A stretch of DNA of 64,000 bases, taken from positions 18,970,001-19,034,000 of the forward strand of contig NC_088354.1 of assembly GCF_036884655.1 (NCBI RefSeq). Reading direction: 5' to 3'. Below the pieces are notes generated by a model that ran no database searches, had not been told where the DNA came from, and saw only the letters and a list, made by a program, of their open reading frames with translations. This document shows, piece after piece, positions 22,745 through 36,123 of this stretch; the stretch's first letter is position 1, and each line of letters opens with the position of its first letter. The stretch is from Musa acuminata AAA Group (lineage: Eukaryota; Streptophyta; Magnoliopsida; Zingiberales; Musaceae). The translations under genes were made by a program, and so were the position numbers.

Positions 22745-24327
22745 CTACAAGAAAGGATTATTTTTAGGTACCCATTTTCTTTTGGGTGCCTTAAAAACTG
22801 ATTTAACTTGTTCATCATATTGCATAGAATTGATCATGGTTCCTTTAGGAACCCAAATTAGTTTATTCGGACTAATTTTCTTGAATGGACATTTATAAGT
22901 TTTATGTCCATATTTGCAACAAAAGTTGTAATTGCTTTGGTGCTGAACATGTAAGATAGGGCCTTTAATGAAGGTGGTTGGATTTTGGTGAGGACTTCTC
23001 ACAAATCCGATTCCACTTCTTTTAGGAACGTGACCCTTATTTGTAAGGATCATGTTCAAAGACTTGCTACCAACCTCAAATTTCTTCAAGGTGTCCTTAA
23101 GTAGCAAGTTTTCCTTTTGGAGAGTTTCTAGATCATGGCATTTTATACATGGAGCTAAACTATCATGATATTCAGTCTTTAATTTATTGACATTACAAGT
23201 GAGACTATCATGCTCCTTTTTTAGCAATTTATATTTTCTACTAATTGTCTTACATTCATCAAATAACTCATGGAAGGCATTTAATAATTCATGATAAGGT
23301 AAATCTGCATCAATTAAATACATTACCTCTTCTCCGATGGCCATTAGGGCATAATGAGCAACTTGCTCGGTGTTGGACTCCTCTTCTTCGGACGCGCTTG
23401 AATCATCCCACGTTGCCTTGAGCGCCTTCTTCTTTGATGTTCTCTTTTTGGCTTGAGGACAATCGTTCTTGTAGTGTCCCAGTTTTTTGCACTCATAGCA
23501 AATCACTTGGTCCTTCTTTTGTTCGAATTTATTTTTGTATTATTTTTAAATTTGTTCTTTCTTAAATATTTTTTAAAATTTTGAGTCAAAAGTGCAATGC
23601 CATTGTCACTGTCCTCATCATTTGATGTTCCTTTCAAGTGGTCTTCTTGTGATGTGAGTGTCATATCCTTCTTGTTCTTTGGAAGGGGGTTCTCGAGCTC
23701 GTCATGAGCTTGACATGTCATTTCGTAGGTCATTAGAGACCCAATAAGTTCTTCAAGAGGGAATGTTTTAAGGTCTTTGGCCTCTTGAATGGCCATAACT
23801 TTTGGATCCCAACTTTTAGGGAGGGATCTTAAGATTTTAATTACTAGATCAAAGTTAGTAAAATCTTTACCAAGAGCTTTGAGTCCATTGATGGCATTCA
23901 TGAACCGGGTGTACATATCTCCGATGGACTCACTTGGTTTCATTCGGAAGAGTTCGTAAGAGTGCACAAGGATGTTGATTTTGGACTCTTTCACTCGGCT
24001 ATTGCCTTCATGAGTGACCTCAAGAGTTCTCCAAATATCAAAAGCCGAATCACAAATTGAGATACAATTAAATTCATTTTTGTCTAGTGCACAAAACAAG
24101 GCATTCATAGCCTTTGCGTTTAAAGCAAAAACCTTCTTCTCCAATTCATTCCATTCGCTCATCGGAAGAGAAGATTTTTGAAATCCGTTTTCAACAATAG
24201 TCCAAAGCTCGAAATCCATGGAAATGAGGAAGATCCTCATACGAGTCTTCCAATAAGTATAATCCGACCCATTAAACATGGGTGGACGTGTGATAGAATG
24301 ACCCTCATGTATGCCGGAGTAAGCCAT
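22745..24327 (-). pseudogene. gag of element C
   Basis: The ATG at 24327 gives MAYSGIHEGHSITRPPMFNG, then the copia gag helices (WRTLEVTHEGNSRVKESKI, SIGDMYTRFM). A one-base deletion in an A-run near 23535 shifts the frame, and gag continues at 23506 with zinc knuckle 1 CYECKKLGHYKNDC, an acidic region, a coiled-coil-like part, and knuckle 2 CNFCCKYGHKTYKC split from it by about 180 residues. It ends at TAG 22747-22745. Two knuckles agree with Sirevirus gag. Confidence 0.92.
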
Positions 24328-24365
24328 CTCTCTTGGGTATCAAACCAAATATAAGAGTGAGCCTT

Positions 24366-24377
24366 GCTCTGATACCA
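24366..24377 (-). other. Primer binding site, element C
   Basis: On minus TGGTATCAGAGC, two bases after the 5' LTR end, matching initiator Met-tRNA type sites. Confidence 0.92.
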
Positions 24378-24379
24378 AT

Positions 24380-25607
24380 TGTTAGGATCGGAGCGGAACT
24401 AAGAGGGGGGGTGAATTAGTGTAGCGGATTAAAACGTCGATTTTGGAAAATCTTTCGTACGATAAAAATCGAACTCGGAAGTGCTTAACTTGAATGCGTG
24501 TTCGTAAAGATATGCAGCAAAGGTAATGAGGAAATAAAGTACGTAAGAAGGTTTGCAGTAATGTAAATAGCAATAATGAAATGCAAACCAGAGATCATGC
24601 CGATTTTAAAGTCGTTCGGTCAAATGACCTACATCCACTTGCGAGGCCCCTCTTCGATGAGGCTCCCACCTTCCACTAGCAAATCTCTTGAAGGGGAAGG
24701 GTAAATACCCCTCTTACAACTTTTTACAAGTGGTTCACTCTCTTATAGATTTTCAGCAAGAAAGAAGGAGGTGAACACTAGCAAATTGAAAATAAGACTT
24801 GCTAAGACTTTTCTAAGACCTTTCTCTCAATCAATTGCTTCTCAAAAAGTTGTAATCTCAGCTGAGATTTGAGGGGTATTTATAGGCCTCAAGATGATTC
24901 AAATTTGGGCTCCAAAATTTGAATTCTCTTTGGTTCCCGATGCTAGCGGTGCCACCGCTTGTCAGTGTCTGACACTGACAGTGGACTGGCGGTGCCACCG
25001 CCCAACTCTCGGGTGCTGGGCGGTGCCGCCGCCTAGCTCTCGGGTGCTGGGCGATGCCACCGCCCAGTCTGGCGGTGCCACCGCCATACCCTTCGGTTCA
25101 CTAGTTGGGCTTTAAATTTAGCCCAAACCAAGTCTAATTTTGGGCCCAATTGGCCCCTAACCAGGATATAGGATTATCTTTTAATCTAATCCTAATTACA
25201 TGTGAACTACATAACTATAAACATTCAAAGCAAGTTTTCAACCGCGAACGTCGAGTCTTGTTCCGACGAGCTCTCCGACGAACTTCTTCCGACGGACTCC
25301 CAGCAAGCTCCCGATCTTGTGATGACTTCAACGAGTAGCCGAGCCTTCTCGATGATCTCCGCGAACCTTCGACGATCTCTTCAGCAAACTTTCAAAAATT
25401 CCGACAAGTTCCCGATTTCTTCTCGGTTGGTTCCGGCAGCATCTCCGACGATTCTTCGGACTCTCAAACGTCCATCGAACTTGACTCCGGTATTCTTGCT
25501 TTATGTTTTCTGGTTATCGTAGTTAATCCTGCACACTTAACTCAATAATATGGATTAGATCAATTAACCCATCAATTGATTTTATCATCAAAATCCGAGA
25601 TTCAACA
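24380..25607 (-). repeat. 5' LTR of element C
   Basis: On minus TGTTGAATCTCGG to CCTAACA, 1228 bp. The palindrome cluster is at 24948-25085 and the TATA box at 24877-24884 (TATAAATA on minus). Compared with the 3' LTR it has extra palindrome units and scattered substitutions. Confidence 0.93.
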
Positions 25608-25612
25608 AAATT

Positions 25613-25705
25613 CAAGAATGTCTTTTCTCAAGTATGGCATATAGATAGAGGGAGTTAATATGAACTCTGTCATCAATTGATTATCATCATAAAAAAGGGG
25701 GAGAT
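25613..25705 (+). mobile_element. Element S1 3' internal region, right part, with PPT
   Basis: After the AAATT duplication the S1 sequence continues, with GGCATATAGATAGAGGGAG, TGTCATCAATTGATT and the PPT AAAAAAGGGGGAGAT (25691-25705) just before the LTR. The same order precedes the element D 3' LTR. Confidence 0.8.
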
Positions 25706-26422
25706 TGTTGAATCTCGGATTGTGATGATGAAATCAATTGGTAAATTGTATGATCTAATCTATATATTAAGGAAAGTGTGTAGGATTAACTACGAAAGCA
25801 ATCAAGACATAAAGCAAATCGAAGTACTGGAGTCAAGATCGAGAATTTATTGGGAGTTCGAGAGTTAGTCGAAAGTTTGGAGGTTCGTCAGAAGTGCCAT
25901 CGGAATTGGCTGAGAAGTTAAGGAGCTTGCTAAAGAAGCTAATCGGAACTCACCAAAAAGATTATCGCGAAGTCCAAGAGCTTACTTGGAGTCCGCTGGA
26001 AGATTTCCAAGAGATCGTCGGAAGTCCGTCGGAAGATCGCTAAAAGCTCGCCAAAAGAAATCTAGACTTATCGAACTTGTTTTGTTTGGTGTATGACTTA
26101 TAATCAAAGTTAGCATATAATTAGGGTTAGAATTAGGAGGTAATCCCACTAACTCAGTTAGGGGCCAATTGGGCCCAAAACAGGACTAAGTTGAGCTAGA
26201 TGGAAGGCCCACTCGACCACTTGGAGCCTTACTAGGTGGTGGCACCACCCAGGGTGGGCGATGGAACCACTTGAGGTTCAATCTCTCAAGAGGTCTGGGT
26301 GGTGGTATTGTCCTATCAGGTGGTGATACCATAAGAGCCTAGTTACAGAGGTTTTGTCAGGCAGTGGTACTATCAGACTAGGTGGTGGTATCGCCCAGTG
26401 TCAGTTAGCAAGCGATGGTACC
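25706..26422 (+). mobile_element. Element S1 3' LTR, left part
   Basis: Starts TGTTGAATCTCGGATTGTGATG. It carries the GTCGGAAG-type repeats, the GGGGCCAATTGGGCCC block and diverged palindromes (26230-26420) until gypsy element G interrupts at GTACC (26418-26422). The rest of the LTR is at 47024..47641. Confidence 0.85.
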
Positions 26423-26792
26423 TATTAGAACCCTTGCAGATTCTAAGCTTGGGGTTGATCTCTTTAGGGGATCGGCCTCCTTGGAACTCTATAGGGGTTC
26501 CTTCCTTTAGGTTGTTGCTCAAAAGCTGCTAAAATGATTCATCTATTCTTGTGAAAAGAGGATGAATATATGTCTATTTATAGGGCTTATAAACCCCAAC
26601 TCCTAATATGACTCCTACTCAAGACTCATACTTCTAACCAACTCCTAATGCTTCTCTAAGAAGCATTCTCCAAACTAATCCTAACCTTAGCCGGCCTCTT
26701 CACCTCTTTAATAAGGGTCGGTTATGTAGGTTTTACATGAATGTCCCTTTTAATGAAACTCAATTAGGACTCTCCTAGCTAGAGTCCTAATA
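26423..26792 (-). repeat. 3' LTR of element G
   Basis: 370 bp; on minus ends GGTTCTAATA at 26423 and contains CTATAAATAGACATA (TATA-like, near 26575). It matches 46653..47018. Confidence 0.88.
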
Positions 26793-27084
26793 GACCCGCC
26801 ATCTTCAAATCAGCCTTGTCCTCGAGACTAACAATCCATGAATTCTGGGAATTTGATCTTTAAGTCATCAAAGTTCTCCCAAGTGGCATCTTCTGCTGGT
26901 AGGTTCACCCACTATATTAACACTTCAATAGTGGGTCATCGTCGTCGAGTCACGATCCGTCGATCAATAATGGCACTCGACTGAGTCTAGAGTTCTCCTT
27001 GGGTAGTCATATTTGGTAGATGGCTTTGGGTTGTCTCATTTTATCCCAGATTGAGCTTTAAACATGACACATGGTAGACTAAAT
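26793..27084 (-). pseudogene. Chromodomain-like end of element G polyprotein
   Basis: On minus the translated pieces include ILDRRIV, EVLI, WVNLPAEDATWENFDDL and KFPEF, the form seen at chromovirus integrase ends. LED..ADLK and a purine-rich tract follow before the LTR. A stop lies between the EVLI and WVNLP parts. The rest of integrase lies beyond element B at 42064. Confidence 0.75.
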
Positions 27085-28334
27085 TGTTAGAAACGAGTCA
27101 GCACTGAGAGGGGGGGTGGGGAGTAAATTAGTGCAGCGGTAAAAATTACGTTGGTTTCAAAATTTTTATACATTCGATGAATACCGATATCAGAAATGCT
27201 AAAACTTTGAAAGCATATAGAATCCCTCCCGATTGCTCAAAAGAAATGCAAACCAAATTTTATAGTGGTTCGGTCGTCGTGACCTATATCCACTCCCGAT
27301 TCATCTTCCGTCGAGGCCACCAACATCCACTAACGGTCTTCCTTCAATGGGCGAAGACCGACTATCCTTTTACACCCCTCTTCTCCTTTTTACAAGTTTA
27401 GGAGATAGCCTTTTACAATCCTCTTTTACATAGTATCCCTCACACACCTCCCTTAGAACTCTCTCTAAGCTTTAAGAGGAGAGAACTCAACTTTCTAATA
27501 GGGTTTACAATCTTAGAATCACAAAATTTTGCTCAATCTTTCTTTCTACTCCATGCAGGAATAGCTGGAATATTTATAGACCCCAAATGGCTTCAAAACT
27601 TAGAGCCAAAATTTAAATCCTTGAGATTTCGGGGTATGGACAATACCACCACCTATAGCCTAACATTGGACGGTGCCATGGCCCATTCTAGTGGTACCAC
27701 CACCTAGGAGACTGTGTCTGGGCAGTACCATCACCTAGACTGACGGTACCATCATCTTACACAGTCTCGAAGATTGTGCCTCGTAGATTGAGCCACTAGC
27801 GGTGCCACCACTTGACCTAACTTTTAGGTCACTGAATGGGCCTTTCTCTTAGCCCAAAATAGCCCTATTTTGGGCCTAGTTGATCTTTAATTGAGTTCGC
27901 TTAATTATATTCTAAACTGACTCAATTAGACTCTAAACTAACTTGATCTAGACATAATCGATTACAAGTGAATCCTTGTTGTCTGGCATGTTATTCATCT
28001 GGTGCTTCGTCCGATCCTTCGGCGCATCATCCTCTCCTTCGATGTATTGCCCAATCGGTATGTTGTCTTCTCACAACATCCGATCTTCTTAGCGCAATAT
28101 CCGATCTTCTTGGCCCGATGCCCAAATTCATGGCCCGAAGCCTTTTGTCGATACGTCGACCGTTTCTCTGGCCCAATGTCCAATCTTCTGATATTTCTAC
28201 TCCGACCCAATGTCTGATTCCCTCTGCTTTAATCGATTTGCCTTTTCTGATCAAAGCTAGTCCTGCATCACTTAAATGCACATTAGATGACAAACATATC
28301 AATTGATTTCATCATCAAAATTCAAGATTCAACA
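27085..28334 (-). repeat. 3' LTR of element B
   Basis: On minus begins TGTTGAATCTTGAATTTTG and ends TTTCTAACA. TATA-like TATAAATA is at 27578..27571 and diverged GGTGGTACC palindromes lie at 27640-27815. It shares the general plan of C and D LTRs but is clearly a distinct subfamily. Confidence 0.9.
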
Positions 28335-30387
28335 ATCTCTCCTTTTTTTATGATGACAACCAATTGATGATAGAGTTAACCTTAACTCCCCCTATCAATA
28401 TGTCATATTGATAGAACTCTTGAATTCAAGTTCAATTCTAGTCAAAGCAATATTTTATCATAAATATTTGTAACATATTATTATAAAATCATGCATAATC
28501 ATATTTTCAATACATCATTCTATGCGTGATTGTCATCATAACTTCTCCCCCTTTGTCATCAACATAAAGGAGAAGTGCAACTAGTAAGTGTTTAGACATA
28601 ATTTCAAATCATTGCATAATAAACATAGTCTCAAATTTTATCATCAGCAAGCTAGTAATTTTCTTTCCTCTCTTTTGAGAAGTGCAATTTTTGCTTCCTT
28701 GGCAAAGCGCAAGCTAGCAAAATTTTACATCATTTTACATGCAAGGTAGCAATAATTTTGAGTTTTGCAAGTTTGTAAATTTTGCTAGATATGCAAGTTA
28801 GCATATTTTGCTTCTTGAGATAGGCAAGATTACACTTTTGCTTCTTTGGTAGCAAATCTTTGCTTCTCTTTAGATTACAAGCTAGCAATTCTAGCAAATT
28901 TTACATCATGCAAGGTAGTAAATTTTTTGTGATGTTCAAGATAGCAAGTTTTTCTCCTTGCAATTTGTAAGCTAGCAAATTTAGCAAGTGTTATATCATA
29001 TTAGAACATGCAAGCTAGCAAATTTTTTACATATGAAAGTTGCAAAAGTTTTACATCTTTTGAGATGAGCAAGCTTTTTGCTTCTCTTTATGACATGAAA
29101 ACTAGCAACTTTGCTCCCCTTTTGTCATTATCAAAAACAATGAAAGAAGACATTGTTATAATTCTTTTCCCTTTACATCAATTTTAAATCATGACAAAGG
29201 TAAAGTATCAATTCCCTTTTTTTTCATTATATTTGTGCATAATTATAGTTTCAAATTAAAATATACATAATTTCGAAACCTTATATTTCATCCTTACTTC
29301 ATGCATGATACTAAAAATAAATCAATCATCAGTATGAGCATATCATACATGATACTCAAGCATTCATGATACCAAACATTAAATGAACATTTTTAAGCAT
29401 TTATCACTTCATGATTGTTGGTACCAAACGTTCATCATTTATTTTCTCCCCTTTTTTCATAGGCAAAACGAGGAGAATAATAATATAATGGTGCAATTTA
29501 TTTCTCCTTTCATCAATTTTCAAATCATCACATAAAGAATAATAAGAAAAATTAATTTGGTGATGAGTTATACTTCATGAAAACAAGGGAGTATCGAAAT
29601 ATGAAAGAAAAACAATTTGTGTATACAATGTTCCAAACATCGAAGCACATCATCTCAAGTTGTGAGTATATAAAAAAAATAATCAAGGAAACATTATGAT
29701 TTATTTGGACAAATATTTTGATTAATAAAATGTAAGAAATCATTTGAGAATAAAAATTGAGGGATCTTGATTCACATAAGAAAAAATATCAATTTTTTAT
29801 TCCGAGAATTCAAGATCATGATTTCAATTATGCTTCTTTTTAATATTATCAATAAGAATTATAGGAGATCAAATAGTAAAAGATTTTCAAAAGAAATTTC
29901 AAGTCATGAATTCCGAAAGAGATATTCTCTTTAGTGAATGACAAAAAGAGACATAAGAGATCAAATGAGAGATCTTGATTCACATAAGATAAAATTCAAA
30001 GTTATAATTTCTAAAAATTAAGATCATGATATAGATAAAATTCATTCAATTTCAAAATATGAAATCATCAAAATTATTTTCAAGAGATTCAAAATGGCTT
30101 AAATGACTTTATCAATCTCTTAGTGAAAAATCGATAAGATAGAGAAAAAAGAAATTTTCAAGAAAAATGTTTTCTTCTTTTTAGTTGTTTCAATTTATAT
30201 GATTGATTTCATATAAGCAGGCCCCAAATTTTTATGCCAAATAAAAACAAGTATCAATGTTTAAAACAAAAAGAAACTTTCATTATGGTAAAGATTATTA
30301 ATCTATACATCACAAGAATCATCATGTATAATTTTGAAAAACTCGTTAAGCATGATTATTATGCATCATTACTTTGGGCATGATACT
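28335..30387 (-). other. Element B 3' non-coding region
   Basis: AT-rich, no coding capacity seen. PPT-like tracts (CTCCCC(C)TTT on +) occur at 28335, about 28549, 29112 and 29445. From 28640 to 29120 there are many copies of a GCAAGCTAGCAAATTTT-like word. It is interrupted at 30387 by L and continues at 39202. Confidence 0.75.
28640..29120. repeat. Irregular short repeats of AGCAAGCTAGCAAATTTT type
   Basis: Near-copies at about 28645, 28707, 28771, 28871, 28968, 29015 and 29070, mixed with TTGCTTCT(C)TT words. Spacing is irregular. GCTAGC is itself palindromic. Confidence 0.7.
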
Positions 30388-33060
30388 TGTCACGCCCCTT
30401 AAATTTAATTCTCATTTAAGAGGTGTGATCCTAACTTAAAATTGATAATATTATAATTCAACAAACAATCCAAGATCCAATCACACATTTGAGGCCACTA
30501 AAAAAAACATTTAAGTCATTCGCCTCTACAATCCACAATTCACAAAACCTGTACAGTTTATAATCATACATTATGTCACTTAATGATTCTTAAAATTCAA
30601 AGGCAACTTAACTAAATCATAACCACATCATAAATCTATAGTTGTGGGAATCTATACAATTATAAAACCAACATGTACCACATGTTTATATCATTACATA
30701 ATTTTAACTTAACATTCCCAAAATCCTAACATGAGAGATACTTTTCAAACATTTACAAGATACATCAATCTAGATTTATCGTTGATACACACGAAAGGAA
30801 CTTATATAATATCAACATATCAAGTACGAAAGATTTACCCCAAAATCTTTTAGCTTTCCATTGCCTCAACCCAAATTACATATTTTAGCGAGCGATAAGC
30901 TATCCTAAAAAATTTATATAGCAACTGAGTGAGCATATAAAGCTCAGCAAGCGACTAATATATCCATAGCAAGGAGGATAATTTTCAAACAAATGAGGTA
31001 TCAAAATATAAAGTAAAGATACGAGATGAAATAGAAGCATGTTTTGTTTGAATGCAGAATTATGATGTCATTTCGTTCAAAGCATGTTTTGTTCATATAA
31101 TCAAGGAAAAGTAATTAAAGTATATCATTGGCATAAGGAGCATATCCATGGCATATGGTACATTTCAAAGCATAACAAAGACATATAACATTTCAGAAAC
31201 ATATCAAAGAATAAAACATGAATAGAAGCTCAAATGTCACATGACATTACATTCATTCTTATCCAAAGCATGCATAGAAATACAGCCAAAGCTTTGGATA
31301 TCATGTCAAACACATAGAAGGTGAAGTGGGATCATAATATAATATGATCCATCCATTTCTAAATGACCACCAAACATAACTCTCCCATGTCTGGGAGCTC
31401 CATCCACCCACGTCTGAGTGAAGACATAGGGGGTCGGTAGAGCATCGCGGGCTCTAAGTATAACTCCCTTTACCATTTCGGGCAAAGGTTCACATTTATC
31501 CCATAAACACCGGAGTATAAAAGGATAGTGAATAATAAAATTGGAAAATATCATAAACACATGCAAAACAACAGAATGCATATGCCTATACAAAACATTA
31601 CGATACAAACATGAATTTTACTTAATGAAATCAGGTACACAAATAATTACAGGACAAGAGTATACAAGAGTAAAGCTCAACTGAAGTAAGGGTTTTTGTT
31701 GAAATTGATATCCAAAGAGAAGAAACAAGATGAGGTGAATTTAAGGCAAAACACATGCAGAATAATGGAATGCATGTGCCTAATACGAAATATTACGATA
31801 CAAACATGAACTTTACATAATAAAATCATATGTGTAAATAAATAAAGGACAAGAGTATATATGAATTTAAGATAATAACATAAAGCTCAAATGAAATAAG
31901 GGTTTTAGCTGAAATCGGTTTCGAAAGAGAAGAAACAAAAAAAGGCAAAATCGACTAAAGCTCGATTTTGACAGAATTTGAGAGGCACATTCTATCAATT
32001 ATTTAGATAACTATTTATACTTCAATTTATACAAAATAGGTGTCATTCAAAAGATGTTAATCTAGTTTTGGGTAAATCAAGCTCTGCATGAATTGGAGTA
32101 ACTTCGTAGCGAAAGGTCTGAAAATATCAGCTCTATTTTACTAAATCCACAAGGTCAATGAAAACAGATATTTTTAACTTGCATTTGTATTCCAAAAATT
32201 TCAAATCAGGTACATATAGAAAGCATTTTGAGTCTAGCTTCAAATAAATCATACTTTTCATGAATCTGAGTTCCTAGCATAAAGTTATAAGTAGTTAAGC
32301 AAAAAGAGATCATAAATTACAATCCCTATTTTTCAGAATCTGTAGGGTTAATTGAAATAGAAGTCTGAATAGGTATTTAAACTCCAAATCAGTTAAACTA
32401 GGTATCAAAATATAGATCTTTGAGTCTAATTTCAAATGAATTAGACTTTGCCTAATTCAGAATTTAGAACTAAAAGTTAGGTCCGAAAAAATGAATAGAG
32501 GTCGGATTACTAAAAAATTACAGATTCATAGCTTTATATCAAAACGAAAGAAATGTATGGTTCTTAGCTGAAATCTTTCAAATTTATGTAGAATTAAAAT
32601 GAAAACAAAGATTAGGATTACTGTGGGATGGGGTTAGAACACTTGCTTTAAATAAATTTGATTCCCAAATGTGGGGGGGGGGGGGGGGGGGTGTGTTGAT
32701 GCGAAACCTCAAGCAAAGCTTCTTCTTCTTCTTCTTCTTCTCTTCTTACACTCATGTTGGTTGCGGCATCTTAAGTTTACATATAGTTTCTCCTTTAATC
32801 TCTCATTTAATTACTTTTGGCTAACACAAGAGTTGCAATGTTACAAGTTGGCAAGCATGCATGAAAAGGGCTAGGTGTGATCATTAGAGCAAACTTAGGT
32901 GGCACCATTAGGTTAGCTAGTGACACATGTCCACTATTTTTTTTTTCTTTACTTTAAATAAGAATATTTCATAAATCATATTATATTTCTAATATTTATA
33001 TTTAGGTCTCTAAATTACAAATGGGCCCTTACAAAATTTTCAAAAATGAGGGATGTTACA
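30388..33060 (-). repeat. L LTR copy 1 (2673 bp)
   Basis: On + begins TGTCACGCCCCTTAAATT and ends GGGATGTTACA. It includes a G19 run (32673-32691) beside a CTT tract. About 2.6 kb matches copies 2 and 3 with scattered differences. Confidence 0.9.
31306..31608 (-). other. 100-codon ORF inside L LTR copy 1
   Basis: Open in all three LTR copies at the same place and with the same length (31306..31608, 34365..34667, 37435..37737). Shared strings include KGV-LRA-DALP-PY and FTQTWV-GA. No known domain or hydrophobic leader recognised. It may be chance preservation in LTR sequence; see the finding. Confidence 0.35.
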
Positions 33061-33490
33061 CTCTCCCCTCCTTGAAAGAAAATTTTAGTCCTCTAAATTT
33101 TGTCATACCTCCTTCGACAAAAAGTTAAGATCAAGATTGCACGTGAATAGAGGCTACTATCAATGTCATTGAGTCTTGCCCTTTCTTCATATCATTCAAA
33201 TTAAAATTTTCTTCTAATAACTTCCATTGTTCTACTACCATTAGATTAAGCTCACTACGCTTCCGCTGCGCTACTCTAATTTTGATATCCCCGATCACCC
33301 CTTTCATCTCACTTAATTAATCAAAAGTAGATGAAGTAGGATGACCAAATGTTCTCATCATCTAAGTTTCCTAAAATGCATCAAAGAAAATTTTCATCGA
33401 TCACTATAGTTCACTATACCTCAATATCTTTTGCACATCAAACATATCAAATATCTCAGTGATCCTCAAACCATGCTCTAATACCACCTC
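33061..33490 (-). other. L internal segment 1 with PBS and PPT
   Basis: 430 bp. PBS on minus at 33486..33471 (TGGTATTAGAGCATGG), four bases from LTR copy 2. PPT on minus at 33076..33061 (AAGGAGGGGAGAG) next to LTR copy 1. Between them only short broken coding-like strings are seen. Confidence 0.85.
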
Positions 33491-36123
33491 TGTGATACCC
33501 CACCGAATTTTTAATCAATCAACAACAATCCATTCCAGGATCTAATCATATATTTGAGGCCACTGAGAAAACGTTCAAGTCATTTCTATATATTCCATAA
33601 TTTATAAGACATGTGCAGTTTAGAATCATACATAATGTCACTTAATGATTCTTAAAATCAAAAGGCAACTTAAATAAACTATAATCATATCATAAATCCA
33701 TAGTTGTGCGAATCTATATAATTACAAAACCAACATGTACTATATATTTATATCATTACATAATTTTCACTTAACATTCCTAAAATCCTAACATAAGAGG
33801 TACTTTTCAAACATTTATAAGATACATCAATCTAGATTTGTCGTTGATACACACGAAAGGAACTTATACAATATCAACATGTCAAGTACGGAAGATTTGC
33901 CCCAAAATCTTCTAGCTTTCCACTGCCTCAACCCAAATTACATATTTTAATGAGTGATAAGCTATCCTGAAAATTTTATATAGTAACGGGGTGAGCATAT
34001 AAAGCTTAGCAAGCAACTAACATATCCATAGCAAGGAGGATAATTTTTAAACAAATATGGTATCAAAATACAAAGTAGAGATACGAGATGAAACATAAGC
34101 ATGTTTTGTTTGAATGTAGAATTATGATGTCGTTTCGTTCAAAGCATGTTTTGTTCATATAATCGAGGAAAAGTAATTGGATTATATCATTAGCATATAC
34201 CATGGTATATGGTATATTTCAAGGCATAACAAAGACATATAACATTTCGAAAACATATTAAAGAATAAAACATAAATAGAAGCTCAAATGTCACATGACG
34301 TTGCATTCATTTCATTCTTATCCAAAGCATGCATAGAAACACAACCAAAGCTTTGGATATCATATCAAACACATAGAAGATGAAGTGAGATTATAACATA
34401 ATATGGTCCATCCGTTTCTGAATGACCACCAAACATAAGTCTCCCATGTTTGAGAGCTCCATCCACCCACGTTTGAGTAAAGTCATAGGGGGCCGGTAGA
34501 GCATCGCGAGCTCTAAGCATAACTCCCTTTATCATTTCTAGCAAAGGTTCATATTTATCCCATAAACACCAGAGTATAAAAGGATAATAAATAATAAAAT
34601 TGGGACATATCGAAAATACATACGGAACAACAGAATGCACGTGCCTATACGAAACATGGCGATACAAACATGAACATTACATAATGAAATCAGGTACATA
34701 AATAATTATAGGACAATAGTATACATGAATTTAGAGCAATAATGTAAAGCTCAACTGAAGTAAGGGTTTTTATTGAAATTGATTTCCAAAGAGAAGAAAC
34801 AAGAAGAGGCAAATTTAAGGCAAAACACATGCGGAACAATGGAATACATGTGCCTAATACGAAACATTACGATACACACATGAACTTTACATAATAAAAT
34901 TAGATGTATAAATAAATAAAAAACAAGAGCATACAAAAAATTAAAACAATAATGTAAAGCTCAACTGAAGTAAGGGGTTTTGCTGAAATCGATTTCCAAA
35001 GAGAAGAAACAAAAAGAGGCAAAATCGACCAAAACTCGATTCTGGCAGAATTTGAGAGGCAAATTCTATCAATTATTCAGATAACCATTTATGCTCCAAT
35101 TTATACAAAATAGGTGTGATAGATGTGTCAATCTAGTTTTAGATAAATAAAATTCTGCATGAATTGGAGTTAGCTATAGGGAGTTAAAAATAATTATATA
35201 GCAAAAAGTTTAAAAATATCAGCTCTATTTTACTGAATCCACGGGGTCGATGAAAACAGATTATTTTCAGTTTGCATTTGTATTCCAAAATTTTCAAATC
35301 AGGTACATATAGAAAGTATTTTGAGTCTAGCTTCGAATAAATCATACTTTGTATGAATCTGAGTTTCCAGCATAAAGTTATAAGCAGTTAAGCAATAAAA
35401 GATCAGAAATTACAGTCCCTGTTTTTCAAAATCTGTAGGGTTAATTGAAACAAAAGTCTGAATATGTATTTAAACTCCAAATCAGTCAAGGTATCAAAAT
35501 AAAGATATTTAAGCATACTTTCAAATGAATTAGACTTTATCTAATTCAGAGTTTAGAACTAAAAGTTAGGTCTGAAAAAATGCATAGAGGTTAGATTACC
35601 AAAAAATTACAGATTAATAGCTTTTTATCAAAACAAAAGAAATGTATGGTTCTCAACTGAAATATTTCAAATTTATGTAGAATTAAAATGAAAACAAAGA
35701 TTAAGATTACTGTGGAATGAGGTTAGAACGCTTGCCTTAAATAAATTTGATTCCCAAATTGGGGGGGAGGGTTGATTTCTTCTTATTCTTCTTCTCCTTC
35801 TTCCCTTCTCTTCTTACACTCACGTTGGTTGCAGCATCTTAAGTTTACATTTAGTTTCTCCTTTAATCTAATTTAATTACTTTTGGCTAACACAAGGGTT
35901 GCAATATTGTAAGTTAGTAAGCATGCATGAAAAGGCCTAGGTGTCATCCTTAGAGCAAACTTAGGTGGCACCATTAGGTTAGCTAGTGACATATATCTAC
36001 TATTTTTTTATTTACTTTAAATGGAAATCTTTCACAAATCATATTATATTTCTAATATTTATATTTAGGTCCCTATATTACAAATGGGCCCTTACAAAAT
36101 TTTCAAAAATGAGAGATATTACA
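33491..36123 (-). repeat. L LTR copy 2 (2633 bp)
   Basis: On + TGTGATACCCCACCG to GAGATATTACA. G-run shorter (about 35761-35767) and CTT tract shorter than in copies 1 and 3. Confidence 0.9.
34365..34667 (-). other. 100-codon ORF inside L LTR copy 2
   Basis: Same position and length as the ORF in copy 1, with roughly a quarter of residues changed but no stop or indel. Confidence 0.35.

Larger units (their letters stand above)
16147..25607 (-). mobile_element. Element C: complete but degraded Sirevirus-like copia element
   Basis: A 9.46-kb element on minus with LTRs 24380..25607 (5') and 16147..17346 (3'), a perfect 12-base PBS next to the 5' LTR, PPT next to the 3' LTR, and flanking AAATT duplications (16142-16146 and 25608-25612). 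Gene order on minus: gag, PR, IN, RT, RNase H, then an extra intact ORF. Two gag zinc knuckles, palindrome-rich LTRs and multiple PPT-like tracts fit Sirevirus (recalled lineage features). Confidence 0.93.

Noticed and set aside
27968..28306. 112-codon ORF and minus-strand partner, also near 41687-42031
   Set aside because: Lies in both LTRs of element B, made of CCGATGC/TTGGCCCGA repeats; not conserved as a protein.
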